This document shows positions 25,404 through 37,800 of a stretch of 64,000 nucleotides of DNA, piece after piece; position 1 is the stretch's first letter; each line of letters opens with the position of its first letter. Under the pieces are notes generated by a model. That model saw only the letters and a program-made list of their open reading frames with translations. It did not search any database and was not told where the DNA came from. A program made the position numbers and the translations under genes. Source of the DNA: Rostratula benghalensis (lineage: Eukaryota; Chordata; Aves; Charadriiformes; Rostratulidae); assembly GCA_013399305.1 (NCBI GenBank), contig VXAI01000049.1, forward strand, positions 855,089 to 919,088, written 5' to 3'.

Positions 25404-26298
25404 AAAAAAAAAAAAGTCTTAAATTGACTCAGGCAGATGACTTACCAGAATAAAAACCATCAGTCACCCGTTATGAGTGGTTGTTTCATTCTGCTGTGCC
25501 AAGAACTAATTCACCAAATAATATTTCTGTCACTTAAAAGCCTAAGAAGTTTACAGTCTAGCGTGTAGGGCTGAGGTCTAGACAGAAAGTGTTTGAATCC
25601 AAAAGTACCAGCTTTAGAAATTTCTGCTTTGTTGTTCTTTTCCTTAAAGCCTGCAGGATCCTGGGGTTTTTCTCAGGTACATTTATACCTAGAAAAAGCT
25701 CCCGTGTTTCTGCGGGTGGCCAGCAAATGCCACCGTTTTGCAGAAAGCCTGGTACAGAGAAGGCTGTGGCTTGGTAAGATCTGGCTCAAGAAGAAACTCC
25801 GTGGTGGGGAATCCTGCTCTCGTTCGGGGCTGTCGTGGAACCCTGGTGCCCATGACTTAACGTGCAGGCAAGAATCGAAGGACAGTGCTTTGGGGAGCTG
25901 TCCCCGAGCCAACAGAAGGGGACTTTGTGTTTTAAGTGCGGTGCTGCTGCACTGAAGGAGCAGGGAAAGGCCAGGCTGTCTCCAAGGAAAGACTACCACA
26001 TCTTCAGGCAGTCCCTACCTGTGTGGTGCTCTGTTGTGGGTTTTGGTTGTCTAACAGATGTTACGTATCAGAAGCAGAAATATAAAGAATTAGTTTCTAA
26101 TCAGCAATTTTCTGTAAATAGAGGCTGTATAAATATTACCTGGTTTTTGGCTTCCTTAATTTCTTACACAGCTGGATATCAACATGTGACCTAGTGATTA
26201 AATTTGGGAGACGGATTTATCCTTTATCCTCATAGACTTTAGTGCTTTTGACTCTTTACCTTCAGAAGAACAGTCCTTTAAGTTTTCCTACATACTAT

Positions 26299-26570
26299 TA
26301 GAATCATAGAAGCACAAAGCTGGAAAAGACCTGCAAGATCATCTAGTCCAACCATCCTCCTATTACAAATGCTACCCACTGAGCTACTAAATCATGTCTT
26401 GTAGCACCTCAAACAGACACTTCTTGAACACCACCAGGGACAGTGACTCCTCCACCTCCCTGGGGCAGGCCATTCCAGTGCCTGAACACTCTTTGGGAGA
26501 ATAAGTTTTTCCTGATATCTAGTCTAAATCTCCCCTGGCACAACTTGTGGCTGCTCCTAAAATCTGTACC
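26299..26570 (-). mobile_element. CR1 LINE fragment, antisense (left arm of head-to-head pair)
   Basis: The inverted tail TAGAATCATAGAAGCACAAA is followed by CATCTAGTCCAACCATCCTC, CCTCCCTGGGGCAGGCCATT, TCTAGTCTAAATCTCCCCTG and a truncated 5' end. It is followed about 12 bp later by a sense CR1, so both 3' tails point outward. Confidence 0.92.
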
Positions 26571-26582
26571 CTGTGATCTTAG

Positions 26583-26840
26583 AAGTAGAGGAAATAACCT
26601 CAAGTTGTGGCAGGGGAGGTTCAAATTGGATATCAGGAACAATTTTTACACAAAGGGTTATGAACCCTTGGAATGGGCTGCCTGGAAGGGGTTGAGGCGC
26701 CGTCCCTGGAGGCACTCAGAAGCCAGGTTGACACAGTGCTCAGTGACAGGGTTTAGTGATGGTTTTTATCAGAGTCAGGTTGATGGTTGGACTGGATGAT
26801 CTCAAAGGTCCCTTCCAACCTAGGCAATTCTATGATTCTG
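26583..26840 (+). mobile_element. CR1 LINE fragment, sense (right arm of head-to-head pair)
   Basis: Sense CR1 3' end starting at AGAGGAAATAACCTCAAG, with GGCAGGGGAGGTTCAAATTG, GAATGGGCTGCCTGGAAGGG, GTTGGACTGGATGATCTCAA, GGTCCCTTCCAACCTAGGCA and the tail ATTCTATGATTCTGT. It is the same subfamily as the antisense copy at 31409 (shared GCCAGGTTGACACAGTGCTC block) and differs from its left-hand partner. Confidence 0.93.
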
Positions 26841-26864
26841 TAAGTTTTGTTATTTCCATTGCAC

Positions 26865-26948
26865 ACTCAGGGCCAAGAGTTACAGAGAAGTTAAGCACCT
26901 TGAAAAGGTCATGCAGATTCAGGTGGCAGAGTTAGGAGTTGTACAGAT
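26865..26948 (-). mobile_element. MIR-type SINE relic, antisense
   Basis: TTACAGAGAAGTTAAGCACC, TTGAAAAGGTCATGCAGATT and GGCAGAGTTAGGAGTTGTAC are an inverted MIR core, directly after the sense CR1 of the head-to-head pair. Confidence 0.65.
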
Positions 26949-29900
26949 CTTTCTTTGCTGTAATTCTATCCATTCCTACTGAGTGTTTCCTGGTAAAATT
27001 CAGAAACCCATGGGTAACTCCCTTGAGCCTGTTATGTGCATATCAGTGGCTTCCAGGGAAGGAATTTAAAAGCTGCATTGGAGTGTAACCAGTAAAAGTC
27101 CCCGTGCTGGTTACAGTTCCCTGGGCTGAGGAGATGGCACTGTAGCATTAAACCTATTTCCTCTGCCCCTTGGCACAGGTTGGGTTTTCCTCGGTTACCC
27201 CATGTGTGTGTCTGAGGCCTCTCTAGCTCTTCAGGGATTCATGTTCAAGAAATAAATAAAAGAATCTGTCTTCCAAGAGTAGTGATTCCAAATCAGCCCT
27301 AACAGATGTGACAATAACTTCTTGTGCCAGGAAAATAAAAAATTCACAGGAATATGTTCCTGTTGGTTATTGCTCGGGGATAGAGACACTTTCAGATTTG
27401 ATTCTAACTGAAATGACACATACCATTGTTTAAAAAAAAACACCTTAAAATGGGGATATATAGACATACAGATTCAAGTTAGAAAAGTTACATGGAGTTT
27501 TTCATAGAGTATTTATCTTTTCAGTAAAGTGCTTTTACTTGGACCAGGCATTGTTTAGGTCCTCTTAATTTTCTTTTTCTCTTTTAATAACGGACCTTAG
27601 CATGCAATAAGGTGCAAATGGTTTTCCTCCCAAATAAAAGGTACCTGAAGTACCAGCTATTCGCTTAAGCAGTAAAACACAAAGACATTACCCTTCGCAA
27701 ATCAATTCTTCTGCTTATGTTTTTTTGTTTGTTTGTTTCTTATATAGACTTCAAAATACAGTAAGCCTCACAGAAAAAGTAGAATTTATGATTGGTTACC
27801 TGAAAAGTACTTAAGTATGTCTTCTGCATCTCATTGTCTGGAATTCTTTTCTTGGCATTCAAAATACTGCTTTTTTTTAAAGGCAGCTTATTTGTAACAT
27901 CTGGATTTTTTTTAATATGAAGAATCTGTCTTTTCATAGTCAGTAACATCTCAGGCCTTTTCAGGCTCTGGATGTCTGGGTGACCAAAACTTGGTATGGT
28001 TGGTGCTTCAGGTCAGCGAAATCCGTGATTCTCCATTACTCATGATTTATTGGGGGTTTTTTAACATAGTGTGATTCCATGTAAAAAAATTGCTCTTCTG
28101 TAGGCAGTAGTTACCATCTTCACTACAGAAACGAGTTTGATGTTCTTCAGAGCAGAACCCTGAAGGAGCTTCTTTGAGTGGAATGGGCTGAATTGTCCTA
28201 TCACATTGACCAAGTGACAGTTCTTGCCCAGTGGTGTCTCCACTTTCAGGCTTTGCAAATACAGCCTTTAGGGCGGTTACCGAAAAGCTCGGTCTGTCAG
28301 TGTTTCACAGAGGTTCTTATTTTGGAGTCATTATTATTTTCATCCCAGAGACCATGATTTCACAGTAACAGGAGTTCACATCAGAAAATCTGGAAGATGG
28401 TGCTTCAAGGAGTTACTGTCTAGGCAAGTCATAAACAGATGTTTGGGCTCAAAGCTGGTGAGTGTGCTGTGCAGAGACACCAGTGGGGTTCCACATCAAC
28501 AGAATATTCAAGGGACAAAGGACTTTTTCTAGCACCTTTTGATCAGCTCCCCCTAAATAGAAGTGCTGTTAACGAGTATTACTGAAAACAAAACGCCAGT
28601 GGCACAATCCTGGAAATGATCATTGTCAACTCCTTGCTCAGCACATTCTGTCAGAGGTACTGTAGCCAGCCTAATAGGTGTTAGGTAGAAAAAAAAAAAT
28701 ACCTATCCAAGCACAGTTTACACAAGCTGTAACAAGAACTAAGGCAGATTAAGCTGCTGCAGTAAACGAGGAAGAGATGCTCGATGAGATTATGTCCTGA
28801 GGACAACATGTGTCAGATGCAAATACATTACTGCCTCTGAAGGAAAGCAGTGTGGGTTGTTTGGTTTTTTGGTTTTTTTTGTCTTAAAATTTGTTTAAGG
28901 GCAATAAACAGTTAGTATAACTGACTGGGCTGATGATTCAGGGCTGATTACCAGGGAGGGGAAAAAAAAAAAAAAAAAGAGGGAAAGGAAAGTGGATGTT
29001 CAAATATCATAGTATGAAGAAGTCAGCTGTGTATGTGGACATACACAGTCGTTGCTGCTCTTGGGGAGCACAGCAATGCCTGCCAGCAAGCACTTGAAGT
29101 GGTGGACAAGCAATTGTCTAGATCTGGGCTTCTCTAAGCCATAGCTGTGAATGAGCCTGGTGCAGACTGTCTGAAATCCCTCTTCCCTACAGCCCCAGTT
29201 GTTTCAAGCACACTGAACTTAACCTGGAAAGAATGCTGGAAACACACTAGGTAAAGCTCTCATGAAAGTCAATGACTTTCAAGGCACGATGCAAGAAGTG
29301 CTTAAATTGTGAACCTGTGCGCTGAAGTCTTTCCTTGCCAGCTCTCTTTATTGATGCACGTTTCATAAGTGAATGGGTTCAGTTACAATGCAGTATCACT
29401 GTATTTGTTAAAGGAATCAGTGTGTAAAAGTCTGATTTTGAACGAGGGAAGGCTGTAGCTCCGCATACGTAATGATTGGAAAGTCCAAGCCTGCGCCGTG
29501 CGTGCAGTCCTCTCCGACAGCAAGCCTTATCGTTCACTAGGTGATCGGTTGGCCTTCTACCCTGAATGTCCTACTCATTCTTTTTAATGTTATAGCTGCT
29601 ATTAAATGCACTCCTAATCACTATTTCTGATGCCCTGCGAGTATAGCAAGCAGTTCTGTAGTCCACTTAAAATATAAATGAGTTTTCTGTGTTCTTTCTC
29701 CTTGATGTCAGCTTGTGTATCATCATAGAAAAGAGAAAGAGAAAAATCACGACAGCTTAAGTTCTCTACTGGTTTGTCCTTGATAGTGTTTAAAAAGTTT
29801 TACAGAATGGACAAGAAAACTTGCCAAGCCTTTATGAAAACATATTCCTTTCTTTTTGGTTGATTTTTCTACTGAAATAGCTGTATCCAGAGAGGAATTC

Positions 29901-31408
29901 AAGGGTCTTAATTTTTAATGTCTTTTCTCTAACAGTAAGAATGTATCTCTGAATCTTATGGAATTACTTTAATAACTTCATACCTTGTTTAAAATTTCAG
30001 ATTTTTGCCATTGTTATAACCTCTGCTAATGAAAATGTCCATTAAAGTGCCACAAATACTTGAAATATATTCATGCTGTGTGTGAAATCCTGCACATCAC
30101 TTTCTAAACTAAGCCATTAGCATTGATAGATAACTGTTATTTTGCGAATCTTCACTTGGGCAGTTTGTACATGTCAAATTTAACCGCTGCACAATACCTA
30201 TATCGAGTAATAAAACCATCTGAGTTCAGTGTTGTCTGTAGTCACAGCTCTCACTATCTCTTTTGACAGTTGATAACAATCCTGCTGCTAGATATGGGGA
30301 GGGTTTTTTTCCACTGTATAATGCAGAACACAGGTCACTATTGGTAAACCTGCTCTAATCATGGCTTCTCGGAACACAAATCCATTAACCTGCAGCGATA
30401 ACCCCGCTGCGGAGACGCGACACAAACAATGCCGCGCTATAAATGATGGAGTTCATGCCTGAACTGCATTTGAAAGGGCATTCTGAATAAAGTTAAGGAA
30501 GTAACGTGGAAGAAAATTTAATGAAATTTAAGATGAATTGCCTGCTGTCAAGGTACAACTGCGTACTGAAGTTTCTACTCGGAGAAGGCTAATTCCAACT
30601 GGAATATTGCAGGGATGTACACATAGTCTTACTCAAGCAATGTGTAGAATACTTTCCCTTCTTTTTTTTTCTGAAGGTGTTTAGCAAATACTTTTACAGG
30701 TTGCTTCGGTGTCACTCAGTCTTGAAGAATTGAAGAGCCACTTCATCATCAAGAGCCGTGGAATAATTCTGGCGTGACAAATGATGGTGGTGGTAAAGCT
30801 GACATTATCATAACACGTCGTTTGATGAAACGTTCCACAGCAAACTTCAGCCAGCTGAGGTGAAAATCTGCTTCACTGCTTGTTCAACTCCACTTCTTGG
30901 AATAGCTGTTGTTCACTTTGGGTTTTTTTCCCCCCTCGTAGCATATAGTGATTGTCCCTATATATGTGTGTGCCTTGGAAGCAGATGAAATCATTGCTTT
31001 CTTTGCCTTAATCAGGTCTTCTGAGACCTAAGGGTAGTTTCTCTGACACTCCTTCTCAGATTTTCGTGTCATGTTACCTCTCCTGCTATAAGTAGGATCA
31101 ACTTTGGGGCTGTGCTGAGATCTGTCTCTCACTTTTGTTTGGTGGTGTGGTTTTTTTTTTCAACAAGTTCCTGGAGAACCACCTGAGGCCTCTCTTTTTC
31201 ATTGTTTAGTGTTTGGACTTTTCTAGTTCCCATCCATGGCAAAACAATTGTTTTAATCTTGTTGGAATCAGGCTTCGTTCAGGAACTGAATTCAGTGAAG
31301 TACTGAAAAGTCATTGTCATCCTGTAACCAGAGACTCGGTTTGTTTTGTTATTAACTTGATATTAAGCTTTTGAAAGAAGTCATCTCAGCCAGAGAGAAC
31401 TGGTAGAT
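26949..31408. other. Non-coding intron 1 stretch
   Basis: No gene and no clear transposon. The block from about 29.3 to 30.6 kb is AT-rich and motif-dense with few simple repeats, resembling regulatory DNA. This is an impression only. Confidence 0.6.
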
Positions 31409-31870
31409 AATCATAGAATGGTCTAGGTTGGAAGGGACCTTTAAGACTATCTGGTCCAACCATCACCCTAACTCTGATAAAACCCATCACTAACCCATGT
31501 CACTGAGCACTGTGTCAACCTGGCTTCTGAGTGCCTCCATGGATGGTGCCTCAACCCCTTCCCTGGGCAGTCCATTTCAAGGCTGAAGAACCCTTTCCTT
31601 GTAAAAAGCATTCTTAATATCCAATCTGAACCCTCCCTGGTGCAACTTGAGGCCATTTCCTCTTGTCCTATCATCTGCAGCTTGGGAGAAGAGACCGACT
31701 CCCCAGCTACCCCCTCCTTTCAGGGAGTTGGAGAGAGCGAGAAGGTCTCTCCTCAGCCTCCTTCTCTCCAAGGTGAACACCCCCAGCTCCCTCAGCCTCT
31801 CCTCATAAAACTTATTCTCCAGACCCCTCACCAGCATTGTTGCCCTTTCCTGGACCCACTCTAGCACCTC
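31409..31870 (-). mobile_element. CR1 LINE fragment, antisense
   Basis: Inverted CR1 with the tail AATCATAGAATGGTCTAGGT, then CTGGTCCAACCATCACCCTA, GAGCACTGTGTCAACCTGGC, GGTGCAACTTGAGGCCATTT, CCCCCAGCTCCCTCAGCCTC and TGTTGCCCTTTCCTGGACCC. A 198-codon frame on the minus strand runs through it and 300 bp of non-CR1 DNA. Its [20 protein letters not shown] segment is CR1 ORF2 C-terminal sequence, so it is not a host gene. Confidence 0.94.
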
Positions 31871-34800
31871 GTGTGGACATAATGGACATGTGGCTGATTG
31901 TGGGAATGACTGGATTAACAAGCTGATCTTCCCAAGTTGCTTTATGTTGAGAATCAGTGTCTGCAGCAGCTGCAGATTGAACCACATGAGGAAACCACTT
32001 GGGAGGTTTTTTAATCTCTCTGTCGTCACAAAGACATTTGTCCATTCTTGAGAAGAATCTGGTGATAGAAACAGAATGGCCGAGGCTGATGTCCTCAGCG
32101 AAGGAAACGCCACAGACTTGGAACTTGCAGTCAGTGCAGAGGGCTCAAACTCTTCTGCGTCTTGGACATTCAAGGAAGAGAGAACCCATTTTTTTCCTTC
32201 CAGAGAGGGGGTCAGTGTGGGTCATTAACGGTGTTTGCAGTCACAGATGCTAACACAGATAGAGATATTAATGCAGCCAATACTAATGCAGCTCAGCTGG
32301 AACCTAATGCCACCAATGGCTTTCTTGTGACTTGTCCACTGTCCTGTAAAAGCCTGAGGAAAATGTCATTGTTGTGTGGTTCCTCTAATGCTGATGTAAG
32401 AATGTGTCATTACGATTAAAAAGAAGCTCAGATCAGCATTCCAGCTCATGGACCAGCATCCCTTGTGCTGTGCAGGGAATTGCACCGCCTTATCAGCAAT
32501 TAGTTACTACCTGTGATGCGTTCTGTAGTCAAGAAATTAATGTGCCTACCATAAATACACCTATGGTAGGTCTTGATTTCAAATGTTGCACATCTGTTAA
32601 TATTTTTTCTTGTCTACACTTTTGGAAATGTTTTCGGTATTTCGGCGTGGTTTCTGATACTTGCAGTACCCTGTAAAATAACCACAGAAAACAAGACATT
32701 CTGTATTTTCCCTTGGAGTCAGGTACAGTTTTAAAAAAGAAAAGTAATAATTTCAGTGCTATAAATCCAACTCAGCGTGACTGAAGTATCTGTTTGTGAA
32801 AGGACTCTATTTGTTTTGCATAAATGAAGTCTCTGGTCATTTTCTGGTGATCACAGTGCAAACCCATCATCCCTCAGTATCGTAGGTTCGGATTTGCTGT
32901 TTGCCTCTGCAGTCCTGGATGGCAATCGGCAATGTTTTCCTGGATGAGTAAGTCCCTGGTGTGCTTAGCAGCTGTATGAAACCACTCATGTAAGACCTGA
33001 TCAACATGAAAAAGGATTGGAGAACTTGCTGCCTAAAAGACATCTATGTGGGTGTATTTTAATTGCTACATTACCATGACAGTCTACAATATTTATAATT
33101 CTAAAGGCTGCCTTGAAAAAAGAAAGATAAGCGGCTTGCGTGCGATAGAAAAGCAGAGCCAATACATCAGATGTTTGTCAGATAAACATCACAGATCTGC
33201 CCCAACGCAGGTATTGCAATGTCTGAGAGAGTTTTAATGTCAAAAGCTTAACGCCTTCTGGTGCCTTTAGCCTTTCTGATTTCCCTAAGTGGTCATAAAG
33301 TTATAAACAGTCTTTCTAGGAAATCTCTAAGAATCCTGTTAGGAGCTTTTTATTATACTGGCAAATTCATATTGAATTGGTATTCATTTTCCCTATTCCA
33401 GAATAATCAAATCAGTGCTGTTATTATTATACTGTTGAAAAAGAAAATAGTGGGGATGTAATGTAAGACTGCTAATGTGATGAAGCGCTCTTGTTACGTT
33501 AGGTTAAGAACGCTGTGGCTGCCTGTTCCAGCGGCGGTTGAGGGAGGAGATGGAGGGCGTTTTGTTTGTGGCAGAAGGTTACCCACCTTCTCATTTGAAT
33601 GCATAATTTTCGTTTGATGGCCGAAAGGGTGATTGCTGGGTTGCTGGTTCAGGACTGTAAGAACTCTCCCCTTCCTGCTCTCACCCATCGGGGCTGCCAT
33701 CTCCGTGTTTTTTAAGCGTGGCTCCCGTCTGGTGGGGCTCTCTCCAGAAGAAATGACTCGTATCTTCTTTTATGTTCATCTGAGCTTTTTGCTTTTTGCT
33801 TTTTTTTTTTTTTCCAGACGGGAATAGAGCTTTTAGAGTACATCGTTAGAAAGTACAACAAGCCCCCTGAAGGTTCAAATTTGACAGGGATGTTAGGAGG
33901 CAGGTCAAGTGACTGCCTAATGAAGATGAATGGAGAAAATTGCTGGTACAAGGCTCACGTGGTGGGCGCTTAGCCCAGGTTGCAGAAAGTGTGATGGAAT
34001 CTCACGGCTTCATTTATCAGTGTCATATTTGGACTAAAAGTGAGCAGTATTGTTCTCATTTCTTCCAGATGGATAGGTCAACTTTAATATTTATTGCTCT
34101 TGTAGAACATTTGTTTGATGTATTTCCATTAGCTAGGCAATAATAGAAAAGCAGTGGAGAGAAACATAAAACAGCTCCCTTCCTCTTCAGCTGAAATATG
34201 GCATACACTAATGTGTAAATATTTCTAAGACTGCCACTGATTTTTTTTTTAAATTTTTTTTTAATTGATGACATGATCATATATATTAAGGAGTTTTATA
34301 AGAATAATGGAAAAACCATCTCAAGAAAATAGAATATCTTTGACTTTTGGTGTGTGATTGTTAAGCTTTTAACTTTGCCTGAGCTTATAGTGCCTTTCAA
34401 GAGTGGTGTTTGCTTAAGGATGTCAACTTTATATATATATGCAAGACACAATAACACTGTATTTGAATGACTTGAAGTATTTTAGCAAAATTAGCTCACA
34501 ATTTTGGATTTCTTAAATGAAGTATAAAGATGTTCGTTCCTTCATTCCCGTCATCTTTTTTTTTCCTCCAGTTCTGTCATCGCTAATTACTTTTTCTATG
34601 ATGGGAACAGACCACTTCATCTGGGTTGATGTGAAAATTTAAATAAATCAGGGTTCTAACCATTACAAAATGGTGGCTTGTAGCTAATCGTGGTAACCAC
34701 TGGTTACTGCTTATTAACTGCTTTCCCCCCGATTTATAGGAATCAGGTTCAAGGTGTTTGACGTGCATTATTTTATACTGTGGAAGGAAACTTAGCTGTT

Positions 34801-37800
34801 TGTGAAGCAGGTGTTGTGTTAAGTGCAGTGCAAACATCCTAGCCATATGTTTCCATAATTTAAATTAATTTGGTACAGTCATACTGTTAATCTTTAGTGA
34901 CTTGTTGATTGGCATTTTGCAGACATATTTCTGGAAGGCACCCAATACCATTTTCTGTAGCCTTTCTGGCAGTAGCAGAGAGTAACATTTCCACAAATTG
35001 GAATCTTGTACAGCTCTGGGAAGGGAGCCAAGATTTAAATTAGACAATAACCTCTGCTCTGTATATAGCTTCTATTCTTCAGCTGTAGGGAAAGTGATTT
35101 GTTTAATGCAGTCAGCTCTGTAGCATATAATAGACTGATATATGAGTCACTCCTTGGCAATGTGTGTTTCTTAAATTTATATAGATGGAACAACTAGTTG
35201 GTAATGTACTTAGTTACAGTTGTGCAAACAATAACTATTAGCAGAGCTGAGCAGACCTAGAAAAAAAATTACATTTGGTTGGCGTTCGCTAAGGGTTCTG
35301 CAGAAGGGTTGGGTTGTAAAGCAGTCCTTCTCTTCGGGTGCGGAGGAAACAATTTCATAAACACGATTAGGAAATCAATAATAAAGCTTTTATATCGTAC
35401 TTTAGTGTTTCTTACATTTTGGATGTGAGCACGTGTACAGAATGTTCCTTAAAAATTAAACTTTGCACCGGTCTATGTTGTAGATACATAATTAGGTTGC
35501 AGCTCTTTTTGTTTTGCCTTTGTATGTTTCCCCCCCCCCTTTTCTTGTTAAAATCTGCTGCTGTCAGTTGATATCTGTGAATGCAAAGAATTCTTTTCTT
35601 TCCAAACAGCAAGGATCTTTTCTTAAGAGGAGAGCTCTTTAAACCATTCGGTTCATGTTTATTTAAAAGCCTAAAATCATTAGACCAAATCTCACTTTTT
35701 GTCCAACAGAAAATTGATTTTGCTAACAAAAATGGTGCGGGCCTGAAAGAGAATATTCAGAAATATGCAAATTAGCAGAGATAGAAATCTGTTTGAGCAG
35801 CTGAACAAAGCAATCAAATTTTTCCCATTGAAAGTTTATTTAGCTTCACTGTGAGCATTTTTGAACAAAACTCTGAACTTCTGTTAGTGAAATACTTCTT
35901 TTAATAGGGAAAAGGGGATTCTTTTCAAGCAGAACTATTTTTAATACTCTACATTTTTTCTGCCAGGTCTTGTATTTACCAAATAAAGCACATTGTAAAT
36001 ATTGAACAATGCACAGATACATTTCTTAACAGTTTATAGTATGCTGCCTATTCTGGGTGGGTTCCAAGCAGTAGTTAGTATAAATGATATGCCAATCAAA
36101 ATTATTTTTACAACTATAACCTGTTATAATGCAGTCTCTTATCTGAAGCGTCAACTTGATATAAGCCAGATCTCTTTTCTTATACTTTAACTCTTACATG
36201 TATAATTTCCCTTGTCCTGAACTAATCCTGCTTCTGTCCCATAAGCTTCTCGGCAGTGGATGATAGGAAAACATAATTTATCTGCTGGTTATATAAACCT
36301 TAATCACCACTGCTTCCATTAGGTCACGTGCATTTTATTTCTTGGTCAGAATTGGATTGTGTGCAGAATATCTGATGTCCTTCAGTAAGGGAGTAAGAGT
36401 TGTAAATGTCCGACATGCCCCTACCAGGCCAGTTTCCTAATAATTCAACTTCTGCCTAAAAGTGGACTTTTTCCAAAAAGTCCTCTGTAGCCAGAAGACA
36501 ACTGACCTTTTCTATTGGTAAATAAATGTGTGGGTTCATGATGTGCCTGGTTTGTCATCATAACTAGCTCTAAGAAGTTCCTTCCTCAGCTCTTCACCCC
36601 TGCCCCAGGTGAGAAAAAAACTTCAGCTGCTTTTACCTCTCCAAATCCTAACGAGCTCATTGTTTCTTTTTTTTCGTTTGTTTTAGTGGTAGGACCTCAA
36701 AACCAGTTGAGCCAGTCCAAGCAAAGGGATACCATGTTATAGAGTGAATAAAACAAGCAAGTGGCTGGAGGTTTGAAGCGTGGGGCGTGATGAGGTCTTC
36801 TCTGGAGCCTGAGGTCACTGAATGCTGTGGCTGCAGGTGCCAGTGCTGATGTCAGTGGTGACTTCAGGTCTCGGGAATGTCCTTTAATTTGGTACCCGGT
36901 GCTGCTGGTCACTGGAATTGAATCCTGCGTGCGACAGAAGCTGGAGATGCTGTAAACCTCCTTCATTGTTGCTGATGCTCGTTCTACATGTTGATGAGAG
37001 TGTTGAGATGACCTGGGAACTTCTGGTGTGAGGGGAGTGTGTGAAATTGCCATTTTTAGATTTTGATAATAATAATTTAAAAAAAAATATAAGAACTGTG
37101 CTGTTCACAAGCTGAACACCATTGAAGCAGACAGAGATTACTGAGGAAGCAGCATGGGCTGTGCTTTAGAGGGGATGAAGAGGCCAGAAAGGGGCCTGAC
37201 TTCATCCAAATTTATGTTTATGGAGCAAAACATAGGAGAAGCCAACACAGTAGAAAGAGAATTTGTATCTGAGAATGGAGAAGGATTTATAGAGGAAATG
37301 TAGGACTTGCCATATTTAGGAGACTGGGTATTCTCTCAATGTGATATTCTTTTTAGGAGGCATTAGGTGCATACTGCTGTGTAAGGAATCTAAGCAACAC
37401 ATGCACCCTCACTCTCTCCTTACCCAATTTTCACACACGCGTGGTTAAATATTACAGCATGACAGAAACTTCTCTCTTATCTCAGAAGATGATATATTTA
37501 TATATTGACATGAAAATTGATAGCCCTTTTATATTTTTTTTTATATATAGATAGTTTAGCCACAAATGATATTCCAGTTAGTGGAATATAGCACACCACC
37601 ACCTGAATTGGATGGTACAGCCTGATTTATGTTGGCAAATAACTCTTCACCGTTTTTCTTCTTGGTGAGTACCATTGCAGGTTTCTGGTTTGCCTGGATG
37701 ACTCTTAAATGAATTATTGTTTGCATTTTGATTTTCTGAGAGATGCAGGAGTTTGCCTTTTGGTGTACACACACACATATATATAGGTATATGTAGAAAT

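Noticed and set aside
25404..25415. Poly-A after the gap as the tail of a processed pseudogene
   Set aside because: The preceding sequence is unknown (N) and only 12 A are visible, so there is no basis for a call.
24447..25427. A 326-codon open frame
   Set aside because: Most of it is translated N from the assembly gap; the readable part is CR1.
31577..32173. 198-codon minus-strand frame as a gene
   Set aside because: Its C-terminal half is CR1 ORF2/3' UTR sequence and the N-terminal half resembles no protein.
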